Shown: positions 16,729-25,044 of the stretch, piece after piece
How the letters are laid out: the number at the start of each line of letters is the position of its first letter
Numbering within the stretch: the stretch's first letter is position 1
Assembly (NCBI RefSeq): GCF_016612535.1
Contig: NZ_JAENXS010000002.1
Location: 2,790,001-2,854,000, forward strand
Length of the DNA: 64,000 nt
Direction of reading: 5' to 3'
Source of the DNA: Bradyrhizobium diazoefficiens
GTDB lineage: Bacteria; Pseudomonadota; Alphaproteobacteria; Rhizobiales; Xanthobacteraceae
Notes under the pieces: generated by a model
What the model was told of the DNA's origin: nothing
Database searches by the model: none
The model's input: the letters and a program-made list of their open reading frames with translations, nothing else
Position numbers and translations under genes: made by a program

Positions 16729-18918
16729 CTAGCGTCTAGTCAGGGCATCGCCATGTCGCGGCGGCAGATGCTCCGAGCATTCACTGGCAGTCAGGCCAAC
16801 GCTCCTGAAATCGAGGTTGTCGCTGTCTTCTTGCCCGAACACCGTTTTCACGTCGTCGCAGGCAACCGGAAGGCCCTGGATCGGTCGTCCCGTACCACTT
16901 CTGATCACGCCGGCTTCCAGGTTGCCGCCGCACGTGAAGCTGCTGGCGTCGTTGATGCTGCCAAAGCCGCTATAGATCGCAGTCTGCGGGAACGGACACA
17001 TCGGCCGGGTGCGGCCCCGAACGAGGCCGTGTGAATCGGACACACCGAGGATGGTCTTCGGCACGACGCCGTGCTCGACCCAGCTCCGGAGCGCGACGAA
17101 CGGATCGTACCAGTACGGGCCGAATCCACCACCGATATGTCCGGTCATCGGAGCGACAAACAGACGGTACCAGGACTGCAGCTTCTCATAATCCGCAGCT
17201 TTGGTGCCGCCGTACAATTTGGTCGCGACGCGATTGTAGTAGTCCACGTCATGCCGCCAGCGGATCGCCGGATCAGCGCTGCCGTGGAGTTGAATGATCT
17301 TGGTGCCGTGTTTCATCATCTCCTTGAGGTCCGGATCCTGGTTGTCCGTGTAGAGATCGATCGGAGGCGCCCCCAAGTCGGATCCGATCCGCGAACCGAT
17401 TGCAGCTTCCCGCTCATAGGTGGTGGGAACGCCGGGAGATGAACACGCGGCCCACCCTGTGGCATTGGTCGTCCCCATCTCGAGCGATTCCTGATCGACG
17501 AACAGGCAGTTGTTCGCGGGCCAGGCGGCGTTGGCGTGATCGTACTGCACCACCTCCACCGTGCTCGCCGTCAAGGTTGCGGAATTGTACGAGGTGCTCT
17601 GGAACGTCCCCAACGCGTTGGTCGGGAAGGTGATGCTGATGTCGTAAGGATACCAGATCCGCGCGCCGTGGCTGTTGCGCGGCCCATCGAAAATCCGGTC
17701 GAACGCCGCCGCCTGCCTGGCGGTGAGGCAATTCGGCCGTGGCGGCGCTCCCGTTACGCCGCAGATATTGGCCGCAGCGGAGAAGTGCATGGTGCAGACC
17801 CGCGGATCGGCGATCATGCCGTCGGCGACAGTGTCGGTGCCTTGGACATCGCATGCCTTGACGATGGCGTTATAGAGAGCCGTCTGCTGGTCGTTTGTCG
17901 GTAACGCCCCGGCCCCGTCGAGTTGGATCAGCTTTCGCATCACCAGAGCCGGCCAACTGTCCGCTAGCCGGAACTGCTGCCAGCGATAGGCCGGCGCGCC
18001 GATCAGGAAGCCATCATATTCGTCGCCATGGTGCTGCAATTGGCCCATGCCCATGTTGCCGCCGCCCGAACCGCCATTGTAGTAGTGCAACTTCGGCTCC
18101 TTGCCGTAATAGACCTCCGCGATGGCGTCAGCCCATTGCCTGCCATACCAGGTGCCGCGATAGATCCAGTCGGCGACGGTCCCGTAGGCGATCTTGTCGC
18201 GGTAAGGGCTGTTGGCAGTCGAGATAATCGCGAAGTTGGCGTTACCGGGGGTGCCTTGCGTGAAATAGCCGGCGTATTGCTCGCCGGCGTCGGTGATCGA
18301 AGCGACGAAGCCCTGACGGATCGCGTAGGTGGCGTTGGCACCATCGAGCCCCTCTCCGAAGCCGGAGGGGTTGAGTGTTCCGGACTGCCCCGGGGCCCCC
18401 ATGGTCATGACGCCACCCGTCCAGGCCCCGTTGACGGCGCCAAGATTGGTGGGGCCCTGGTCGGCTGAATTGAGTGGCAGCGAAATCACGATCTCGATCG
18501 CCTGCTTCTGGCCGATATCGTAGGCCGGCTGCCCCTTTGGGATACCCGGCGAGTCCAGAGCGGGCCCCGCGGTATTCGGTCCCTCGCCGCCGGGATAATA
18601 GACGAACGCGACCTGACAAAAGGCCGGCGTCGGTCCTATCGGCGTCGGCCGGAAGTTGAAGCCGGAGCCGCCGGCTGGCTGTTCCGGTGCAGCAGGTACG
18701 ATGCTGGCATAAGGAACCGTGACTGTACTTGTCCCAGGGGTAACGACGCCCTGAACGATCTTGCCCGGAAGCGTGCTTGGCACGATCGCTGCCAGTTTGG
18801 TCCCGAGATTGCCAAGGCAAGTCGGCAATGGAGGTTCTGGCCGATTCGCGCGTGCGGGCATCATAGTTGCCATAGCAACTATTAGCGCGGCGAAATGCAC
18901 AACTGCTGGTCTTTGCAT
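16729..18918 (-). CDS. Exported tannase/feruloyl-esterase-family protein lacking the CS-D-HC cysteines
   Basis: A large (about 729 residues) exported protein. ATG 18918 follows GAGGAGGAAGGAAA and opens a signal peptide (MQRPAVVHFAALIVAMATMM, cleaved near ARANRPEP). The family motifs are present: the serine elbow as NGGSGGGNMGMGQ followed by DGFLIGAPAYRW, the acid in LHGSADPAIRW and the histidine in MTGHIGGGFGPYWYDP. Normal members have Cys-Ser and His-Cys, joined by a disulfide; here the residues are Gly-Ser and His-Ile, so both cysteines are replaced together. Substrates of the family are galloyl or feruloyl esters of plant phenolics; this copy's substrate is unknown. The start at 18981 is less likely. 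Confidence 0.85.
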   Translation of the reverse strand: MQRPAVVHFAALIVAMATMMPARANRPEPPLPTCLGNLGTKLAAIVPSTLPGKIVQGVVTPGTSTVTVPYASIVPAAPEQPAGGSGFNFRPTPIGPTPAFCQVAFVYYPGGEGPNTAGPALDSPGIPKGQPAYDIGQKQAIEIVISLPLNSADQGPTNLGAVNGAWTGGVMTMGAPGQSGTLNPSGFGEGLDGANATYAIRQGFVASITDAGEQYAGYFTQGTPGNANFAIISTANSPYRDKIAYGTVADWIYRGTWYGRQWADAIAEVYYGKEPKLHYYNGGSGGGNMGMGQLQHHGDEYDGFLIGAPAYRWQQFRLADSWPALVMRKLIQLDGAGALPTNDQQTALYNAIVKACDVQGTDTVADGMIADPRVCTMHFSAAANICGVTGAPPRPNCLTARQAAAFDRIFDGPRNSHGARIWYPYDISITFPTNALGTFQSTSYNSATLTASTVEVVQYDHANAAWPANNCLFVDQESLEMGTTNATGWAACSSPGVPTTYEREAAIGSRIGSDLGAPPIDLYTDNQDPDLKEMMKHGTKIIQLHGSADPAIRWRHDVDYYNRVATKLYGGTKAADYEKLQSWYRLFVAPMTGHIGGGFGPYWYDPFVALRSWVEHGVVPKTILGVSDSHGLVRGRTRPMCPFPQTAIYSGFGSINDASSFTCGGNLEAGVIRSGTGRPIQGLPVACDDVKTVFGQEDSDNLDFRSVGLTASECSEHLPPRHGDALTRR

Positions 18919-19570
18919 GGTTTCCTTCCTCCTCTTCGTGATTTGACAGAAGCGGGTCGAACAATCACCGCTTACGCACAAACATGAGTGGGCGTGCGGC
19001 CCGCTCGCCTGCGAGGGCGCGTACTAAGATCTCTGTTTCTGAATTGTTGACTTGACCAAGCGCACGACGTGCACCGGTGGAACGGAACGCACGGGGCGGC
19101 AGAAATCGCCGCGACTGCGCACTTGGGCCCCCTTTTTTTCCTTTGGCTTGCAAGCGACGACATTGGAAAGATCATTCGAGCCGCGCAACGGAAATCGGCA
19201 CGTGAAAGAAGATCGCTGGAAGATTGGCGCGATTTTGTAAAATGCAGCGATTTTGGAAATCGATGGAATGGAACAGGCTGGTCCGTGAGCGGAGTGATGT
19301 TTGCAGCAGTCGGCCAGGGGACGTCGCCGCTCCGGGGCCTACGACGCCGGCTCCGTTCGCAGCGCACTGACCGCAGCTCTGATCATCACGATGGGACTAC
19401 GGGGGGCGCCTTGCAAGCGGAGGGTGGGACATCGCGTCTCTCCTTCCTGCCGATGCATCTTTGAAGTCGAGACTTTGCGAGGATGGTGGATACTCCTGCC
19501 GGGCTCACCAACAAAGCGCATTTCCGATTGCGCTGGCGACACTTAGACCGCATGCACCTGCATGTGGCTG
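18919..19570. other. 652-base gene-poor stretch with a third tRNA-Ile-like 3' fragment
   Basis: I see no convincing gene on either strand; the open frames have no recognisable motif. The promoter of the tannase-family gene should lie in the first 150 bases. At 19494-19510, TCCTGCCGGGCTCACCA matches the 3' end of tRNA-Ile (T arm, acceptor and CCA) in 16 of 17 positions. It may be an older attachment scar. Confidence 0.5.
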
Positions 19571-20041
19571 TCACACGTTGCTGAGATCATGAATAACAGG
19601 TTGGAGAGCGCCATTTCGATGCAGATCGAGCGTTGCCAGCGTGATCGGCAGCTTGAAGCGCCTGCGCCCCGCACTTCCCGGGTTCAGGTAGAGCACGCCG
19701 TCGACGGTCTCGATCGCGACGCGATGCGAATGGCCCGATATCACGACGTCGATCCCAAGCTCCGTCGGGTTGATCGTAAGTTGCTTGAGATCGTGCAGGA
19801 CGTAGAGGGCGCAGCCGCCAAGGCGCAACGTTCTGGTGTCAGGCAAGCGCCTCGCCCAGTCGCCCGTATCGATGTTGCCTCTGATGGCGGTCACAGGCGC
19901 GATCCGGCCTAGGCGGTCCACGATCTCCGGAGTGCCGATATCGCCGGCGTGGATGATGTGGGACACGCCGGCGAGGCAGCGCTCCGCCTCCGGCCTCAGC
20001 AGCCCGTGCGTGTCCGAAATCACCCCAATCTTGAGCGTCAT
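19571..20041 (-). CDS. YfcE/MJ0936-type metallophosphoesterase
   Basis: A 156-residue calcineurin-like phosphoesterase with all metal-site motifs in order: GVISDTHG, HAGDIG, RGNID, LHDLKQ in place of the usual HG, and SGHSHR, then LNPGS. Small proteins of this type hydrolyse phosphodiesters in vitro; the natural substrate is usually unknown. ATG 20041 (MTLKIGVISDTHG) puts the first motif close to the N terminus as usual; the longer frame to 20098 has no support. A 115-base gap separates it from the upstream HtrA-like protease gene on the same strand. Confidence 0.9.
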   Translation of the reverse strand: MTLKIGVISDTHGLLRPEAERCLAGVSHIIHAGDIGTPEIVDRLGRIAPVTAIRGNIDTGDWARRLPDTRTLRLGGCALYVLHDLKQLTINPTELGIDVVISGHSHRVAIETVDGVLYLNPGSAGRRRFKLPITLATLDLHRNGALQPVIHDLSNV

Positions 20042-20156
20042 CCCGGATCTCGATTCAGTGCAGGATATCCAGCGGGACCCGGCCAATCTCTTCGCCATCC
20101 TGGGACTACGGTGCGCGAGGCTGCCATCGCGGATTTCAGGACGGACACCGGCAGGA

Positions 20157-21260
20157 TTATCGCTGGGCCAGCCGGGAGACGTCCGCGATGGTCACCTTGA
20201 CAGTGCGGGTTCGTCCAGCGCGTTCGACGGACAGCTCGATTGGCTTGCCGATCCCCTCGTCTTCGAGCACCGACGTCAATTCCTCCATGCTGTGAACCGG
20301 CTTGCCGTTGACTTCCGTGATGATGTCCCTGATCACGCCGTCCTCAGTCGCGCCTTCAATGCCGGCTTGCGCGGCGGGAGAGCCGGGCAATGTTCGGACG
20401 ATGATGACCCCGTCAATTCCGAGGCTCGTTGCCTCGTCCTGCTTGGCAGCCACGATGCCGAGGCCCGGCAGCGGGACGCGGCCGTTGCGGATCAACTCGG
20501 CCGCAACGCGGTTGACGATGTCGACTGGAATGGCGAAACCGATTCCGGCCGAGGCGCCCGAGCCGGAGACGATGGCACTGTTCACGCCGATCAGCCGTCC
20601 GGCACTGTCGAGCAGCGGGCCACCGGAATTTCCGGGATTGATGGGCGCATCGGTCTGAATCATTCCCTTGATTTCGCGCGCGGTGACCGACGGCAGCTTT
20701 CGACCCAGCGCACTCACGATTCCGGAGGTTAGAGTCTGGTCCAGACCGTAGGGATTGCCGATCGCAAATGTGCTCTGACCGACCTGGAGATCGGCCGAAC
20801 GGCCCACGGCAATCGGATGCAGCGCCGATCTTGGCCGCTCCAGCTGAAGAACGGCGAGATCGTAGTTCGGAGCGGCGCCCACCACACGCGCGGCGACGAA
20901 TTCACCGGAGGTCAGCCGAACGCCGATCTCGGCCGTGCCACTGATGACATGATTGTTGGTGATCACGTGTCCGGCGAGATCCCATACGATGCCCGAGCCG
21001 GATTGCACCCTGCTTTCCTGTTCGTCGGAAAAGATCGATGTGCGGGGCGTGCCGCGCGCGTACACATGCACGACGGAGGGCGATGCCTCCTTGAAGAGAC
21101 GAATGGTTGCCTGCTCGGCTGCAGCGAGATCGGCACGGGGCGTCACGGTGCGGGGAGCCGAGGCAGACAACCAGAGCGCAGTTACGTACGGCTGCACCAC
21201 CCAGATGCTTACCAAAAGCAACAACCACACGATCGCCAACCGCAGGAAACGAATGGGCAC
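20157..21260 (-). CDS. Membrane-anchored HtrA/DegP-like serine protease with one PDZ domain
   Basis: A trypsin-like protease of the HtrA family, about 367 residues. The N terminus (VPIRFLRLAIVWLLLLVSIW) is a signal anchor. The catalytic triad is His in VITNNHV, Asp in NYDLAVL and Ser in PGNSGGPL, all intact. A PDZ domain follows (GVIIVRTLPGSPAAQAGI to the C terminus). It should sit on the periplasmic face of the inner membrane and degrade misfolded proteins or act in a signalling cascade (DegS/DegQ-like). GTG 21260 was chosen because AAGGAGG lies seven bases upstream; the track start at 21287 overlaps this site. Confidence 0.9.
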   Translation of the reverse strand: MPIRFLRLAIVWLLLLVSIWVVQPYVTALWLSASAPRTVTPRADLAAAEQATIRLFKEASPSVVHVYARGTPRTSIFSDEQESRVQSGSGIVWDLAGHVITNNHVISGTAEIGVRLTSGEFVAARVVGAAPNYDLAVLQLERPRSALHPIAVGRSADLQVGQSTFAIGNPYGLDQTLTSGIVSALGRKLPSVTAREIKGMIQTDAPINPGNSGGPLLDSAGRLIGVNSAIVSGSGASAGIGFAIPVDIVNRVAAELIRNGRVPLPGLGIVAAKQDEATSLGIDGVIIVRTLPGSPAAQAGIEGATEDGVIRDIITEVNGKPVHSMEELTSVLEDEGIGKPIELSVERAGRTRTVKVTIADVSRLAQR

Positions 21261-21437
21261 CCTGATGCCTCCTTGCCGGCATCTCAATTTCAGGGAACCC
21301 GGATCGTTCCTTGCGGCCGCTCAGAGAACCGCGGCGCCATGATCTGGATCGACATGGCCCGCCTGGATCCACAGTCGCTGCGCTGCAGGAACTTTCGGCC
21401 TTGAGGCCGGTTTTCACGACATACGAGAGTTTCGTCC

Positions 21438-21635
21438 ATGCGCCGCATTCGTTGGCTTGCCGTCATTCCGTTCCTTGCCCTCATCGTCGGCCCGTTCTTC
21501 GTCAACCGGGCGACCCCGCTGGTTCTTGGCTTGCCATTCCTGCTCGCCTGGATCGTGGCCTGGATCCTGCTCACCTCCGTCATCATGACGGTGATCTACA
21601 TGGCCGATCCCGCCAACCGCGAGGGCGAGCCGTGA
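21438..21635 (+). CDS. Small membrane protein, DUF3311 family
   Basis: A 65-residue protein with two hydrophobic helices (about residues 5-22 and 30-55) and the family-like segments PLVLGLPFLLAW and MTVIYMADPANR. DUF3311 genes regularly precede sodium:solute symporter genes, as here, where its TGA overlaps the symporter's GTG. It is probably an accessory subunit of that transporter, comparable to the small proteins paired with other Na+ symporters. Confidence 0.85.
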   Translation: MRRIRWLAVIPFLALIVGPFFVNRATPLVLGLPFLLAWIVAWILLTSVIMTVIYMADPANREGEP

Positions 21636-23098
21636 ACGCCGCCCTGCCGTTCATCGCCGCCGCGGCGCTGCTGGCACTGGCGCTCGGCCTGCTCGCCCGC
21701 CGCGGCAAGGACATGAACCTCGAGCAGTGGACGGTCGGGGGACGCGGCTTTGGCGCGATTTTCGTGTTCCTGCTGCTGGCGGGAGAGATCTACACCACCT
21801 TCACCTTTCTCGGCGGCAGCGGTTTCGCCTATGGCAAGGGCGCCCCCGCCTATTACATTCTCTGTTACGGCACGCTCGCCTATGTGCTGTCCTATTTCAT
21901 GCTGCCGCCAATCTGGCGCTATGGGAAGGAGAACCGGCTGTATTCGCAGTCGGACTTCTTCGTACGCAAATACGACAGTCCGGCGCTTGGTGTGATCGTC
22001 GCGCTCGTGGATATCGCGGCGCTGATCCCTTATCTCGTCCTCCAGTTCAAGGGCCTCGGCATCATCGTCGAAGTTGCCGGCTACGGTGCGATCTCCTCGA
22101 CGCTCGCCATCTGGATCGGCGCCATCGTCGTCGCGGTCTACGTGATGACCTCGGGCGTCCACGGCTCGGCGTGGACCGCGGTCGCCAAGGACGCCTTGAT
22201 TCTCGGCATCGTGATCTTTCTCGGCATTTACCTGCCGTTCCATTATTATGGCGGGCTGGGATCGATGTTCGCGGCGATCGAACAGGCAAAGCCGGGATTC
22301 GCAGTGCTGCCGCCCCACGGCGAGAGCCTGTGGTGGTTTTCCTCGACCGTGCTGCTCACCGCGCTGGGCTTTTATATGTGGCCCCATACGTTCGCGTCGA
22401 TCTACACCGCGAAGAGCGCTACGGTGATCCGCAAGAATGCAATCGTGCTGCCGCTCTATCAGCTCATTCTGCTGTTCGTGTTTTTCGTCGGCTTCGCGGC
22501 GACGCTTCAGGTTCGCGGCCTGTCGGGTTCGGACATCGACCTTGCCCTGTTCAAGCTGTCGGTCAAGAGCTTCGATCCCTGGTTCGTCGGCGTCATAGGC
22601 GCCACCGGCGTGCTCACCGCATTGGTGCCGGGCTCGATGATCCTGATGACGGCCGCCACCCTGATCGCCAATAACCTCTATCGCGCCATCAACCCCGCCG
22701 TCGACGACCGGCAGGTCTCGCAACTGGCGAAGCTCCTGGTGCCGGTGGTCGCGCTCGTCGCGGTATTCTTTACGCTGAAGGGGGGAGAGACCATCGTCGC
22801 CCTGCTTCTGATGGGCTACAGCCTGGTGACGCAACTTTTTCCCTCGCTGGTGCTCAGTCTCGCGCGCCACAACATCGCGACGCGAGAAGGCGCCGCGGCA
22901 GGCCTCATCGCCGGCGTCGCGACAGTGGCCATGACAAGCCTGAGCGGCGTAAATTTCCACGCATTGTCATGGCTGCCGCCGCAAATCCAGGACCTCAATA
23001 TCGGCATCGTGGCACTGGCGATCAACTTCATCGTGCTGATCGCGGTCAGCCTCGCGATGCGGGTCACCTCGGCCCCGGCAGGGGCTGCCGCAGAATAG
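21632..23098 (+). CDS. Sodium:solute symporter (SSS family)
   Basis: A 488-residue inner membrane protein with about 13 predicted transmembrane helices, of the SSS family (PutP/PanF/ActP relatives). Family marks include WTVGGRGFG at the start, FLGGSGFAYGKG, and GLGIIVEVAGYG and YMWPHTFASIYTAKS in the core. Starting at GTG 21632 gives a four-base overlap with the DUF3311 gene and a normal length; the open frame extends further upstream without support. The substrate is probably a monocarboxylate or similar, an inference from this DUF3311-linked subgroup. Confidence 0.9.
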   Translation: MNAALPFIAAAALLALALGLLARRGKDMNLEQWTVGGRGFGAIFVFLLLAGEIYTTFTFLGGSGFAYGKGAPAYYILCYGTLAYVLSYFMLPPIWRYGKENRLYSQSDFFVRKYDSPALGVIVALVDIAALIPYLVLQFKGLGIIVEVAGYGAISSTLAIWIGAIVVAVYVMTSGVHGSAWTAVAKDALILGIVIFLGIYLPFHYYGGLGSMFAAIEQAKPGFAVLPPHGESLWWFSSTVLLTALGFYMWPHTFASIYTAKSATVIRKNAIVLPLYQLILLFVFFVGFAATLQVRGLSGSDIDLALFKLSVKSFDPWFVGVIGATGVLTALVPGSMILMTAATLIANNLYRAINPAVDDRQVSQLAKLLVPVVALVAVFFTLKGGETIVALLLMGYSLVTQLFPSLVLSLARHNIATREGAAAGLIAGVATVAMTSLSGVNFHALSWLPPQIQDLNIGIVALAINFIVLIAVSLAMRVTSAPAGAAAE

Positions 23099-23406
23099 AT
23101 GATCTGAAGAGAATCTGGCGGCCAAGCAACGACCCTCATGCCAAGGCGGCACGCACGCCGGTGCCCATGATCTCGCGCGTGCCAGAATTGCAGAATTACC
23201 GTGACAGTGCTGGACTGCAGCCGTTAAGTGAGACACGGTCATTGCGGTGACAGCGGGTTTTGTCACGACAGGTTACTGCGGCTTGTTTGGGGCGAATGCG
23301 GTTTCGGACTCAAGAGCCCCGGTCGGCGTCCGTTTGGATATCACCCTCGCCGAGCGCAGCGCCTACAAAGCACCAGTTGACCGCTCTCTCGCGGCAGGAG
23401 AATTCC
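23099..23406. other. Gene-free stretch after the symporter
   Basis: Nothing recognisable in 308 bases apart from CAGGAGAA at 23395-23402, a ribosome site for the small gene that follows. No strong hairpin was found after the symporter stop. Confidence 0.4.
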
Positions 23407-23535
23407 ATGGTCAGTGAAAAAGGCCCGAACATCAAGAAGAAGCAGAAATGCAAAAATTGTGAGGGCAAAGGCCTGCTCAAGAAGGGCGACAAAGTGGTGA
23501 AGTGCCAGCGGTGCAAAGGCACGGGGGTGCGGTGA
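23407..23535 (+). CDS. 42-residue CxxCxGxG zinc-finger-like protein
   Basis: A very small protein, MVSEKGPNIKKKQ followed by CKNCEGKG and CQRCKGTG near its C terminus. Two CxxCxGxG repeats form one zinc-binding site in the DnaJ cysteine-rich domain, so one zinc ion could be held here. The start is set by ATG 23407 with CAGGAGAA five bases upstream; a longer open frame reaches 23260 without support. It stands alone between a symporter and a decayed glycosyltransferase gene. Function unknown; redox, chaperone or RNA-binding roles are all conceivable. Confidence 0.75.
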   Translation: MVSEKGPNIKKKQKCKNCEGKGLLKKGDKVVKCQRCKGTGVR

Positions 23536-23593
23536 CATTGCGGACGGCCTCTCACTTCTTTCGGCATGGAATGCGCAGGCCGCGCCAAGCCTC

Positions 23594-23615
23594 GCACCAG
23601 CTTCGCACCAGAAAC
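23594..23615. repeat. 22-bp repeat, copy 2
   Basis: Second copy of the GCACCAG-Y-TTCGCACCAGAAAC sequence also found at 15401-15422, one mismatch. It lies 64 bases before the start of the degraded TPR-glycosyltransferase gene. Confidence 0.5.
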
Positions 23616-23678
23616 TGCTTCAATGGGCACTCCGATTGCGCTCGGTAGACCCGCAAGCACAGCATTTCTGGTCACCTC

Positions 23679-24125
23679 ATGAACCGCCAAGAACGCCGGG
23701 CCGCGGCCAAGCAATCCCAGAAGGTCGCGCCGCTGGCGGTCGCCACGAGTCAGGACCGGGCCTTCCTCGCAGAACGTCCCGATATCGTCGACCTGACGGA
23801 ACGGCTCACAGATTTCAGCGACACGGCAGCGCTGGTTTGCCGTCTCGATCTGGTGATCTCGGTCGACACCAGCGTCGTTCACCTCGCCGGCGCGCTGGGC
23901 GCGCCCGTCTGGACGATGTTGCCGTTCAGCCCGGATTGGCGCTGGCTGCTCAACCGCGACGACAGCCCGTGGTATTCCTCCATGCGGCTGTTCAGGCAAC
24001 CCAAACGAGGCGACTGGGCCAGCGTCGTGGATCGCGTTCGCCGCGAACTGGAGGGACTGGTATCCGTGTGGCGGCGCCACGACAGGGCGAGCGACGAAGC
24101 GATATCGGCCCTCGCGCTCCCCTAA
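23679..24125 (+). pseudogene. Remnant of a TPR/GT9-like glycosyltransferase (internal deletion)
   Basis: The first ~15 residues, MNRQERRAAAKQSQK, are the usual start of large rhizobial TPR proteins. From about residue 25 the sequence is the C-terminal end of their glycosyltransferase domain: RPDIVDLTERLTDFSDTAAL, LVISVDTSVVHLAGALG, PFSPDWRWLLNRDDSPWY and RLFRQPKRGDW. The TPR repeats and the first half of the catalytic domain, several hundred residues in relatives, are missing in frame. The remaining 148 residues hold the acceptor-end motif VDTSVVHLAGALG but not a complete active site, so I call it a deletion remnant. Its 3' end overlaps the convergent cyclase gene by four bases. Confidence 0.75.
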
Positions 24126-24919
24126 ACTTCCACCCGATACAGCCGCCACCGCGCCGGCACGCCCTTGAGCTGGTGGCTGCCATGATCTCTGAGCCGGATG
24201 GTGGACTGCGTCACGAGCAAATCCTTCACCGCACGCGAGACCAGGACCTCGCCGGCGCGCGCTTTCGCGGCGACGCGGGTGCAGATGTGGAAGGCGAGAC
24301 CGACCATCTCGCCGCCGCTCATCGTGTATTCGCCTGCGTGCAAGCCCACCCTGATGTCGAGGCCGAGCGTTCGCACGGCTTTCTGGATCGCAGTCGCGCA
24401 ATTGACGCCGGCGGCAGGCGCCTTGAAGGTCGCGAGCACGCCGTCGCCCGTCGTCACGACTTCCTTGCCCCGCGAAGCCTTCAGCTCCTTGCGGACCGCC
24501 GCGTAATAGAGGCTCACCACCTTGGTCCAACGCGCGTCGCCGAGCTTGGCGGCTTTCGCCGTGGAGCCGACGATGTCGACGATCAGGATCGTGGCGAGCG
24601 CCTGCTTGACGTCGGCACTGCCGTCGGCGGATTTGCGCCGGGTCGCGATAGCACCTGCCAATGGCTCATAGTCATGACTGCGCCGCCGCGCGATCGCGGA
24701 TTTCGCATAGTCCTGGGCGCGCTGCGCCGTGCCACAGCGTATCGTTTTCTCCTGCGGCGGACGCGACCAGTAAACCTTGCGCCCGTTTCCGGCGCCCATG
24801 ACCTCCACGGCGCCCCATTTCAAGAACACCGCCGAGCCGACCCGATGCACGCACCACGCCTTCGACGTGTATCCTGACACGTTCGATTGATGGAGGCCGA
24901 TGCGAAGGAATTTGGGCAT
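24122..24919 (-). CDS. Class III adenylate/guanylate cyclase-like protein, soluble
   Basis: About 265 residues. The C-terminal CYCc domain has the first metal Asp in LIVDIVGSTAKAAKLG and the second in VTTGDGVLATF, then VGLHAGEY. The usual Asn of the xNxxxR transition-state motif is His here (LAFHICTRVAAKA), with Arg kept, so cyclase activity is uncertain. The N-terminal ~100 residues (MPKFLRIGLHQSNVSGYTSK, then KWGAVEV, TIRCGTAQRAQDYAK) resemble a small WGR-like module of unknown ligand. ATG 24919 is chosen because the frame before it shows no conserved sequence. It precedes another cyclase gene by about 125 bases on the same strand. Confidence 0.8.
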   Translation of the reverse strand: MPKFLRIGLHQSNVSGYTSKAWCVHRVGSAVFLKWGAVEVMGAGNGRKVYWSRPPQEKTIRCGTAQRAQDYAKSAIARRRSHDYEPLAGAIATRRKSADGSADVKQALATILIVDIVGSTAKAAKLGDARWTKVVSLYYAAVRKELKASRGKEVVTTGDGVLATFKAPAAGVNCATAIQKAVRTLGLDIRVGLHAGEYTMSGGEMVGLAFHICTRVAAKARAGEVLVSRAVKDLLVTQSTIRLRDHGSHQLKGVPARWRLYRVEV

Positions 24920-25044
24920 GAACGAGCGGCCAATCGATGGACAGGCGGAGCTGAGACGAAGCGTAGTTGGACGCTCGCGCGTTGGCAACAGCACGCGAAG
25001 ATTGACCGACGGCTCGCGATCGATCAGTTTGTGCAGCGTGGCCT

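Noticed and set aside
21311..21631. Longer N terminus of the sodium:solute symporter
   Set aside because: The extension overlaps the DUF3311 gene in another frame and carries no transporter sequence; GTG 21632 gives the usual four-base overlap.
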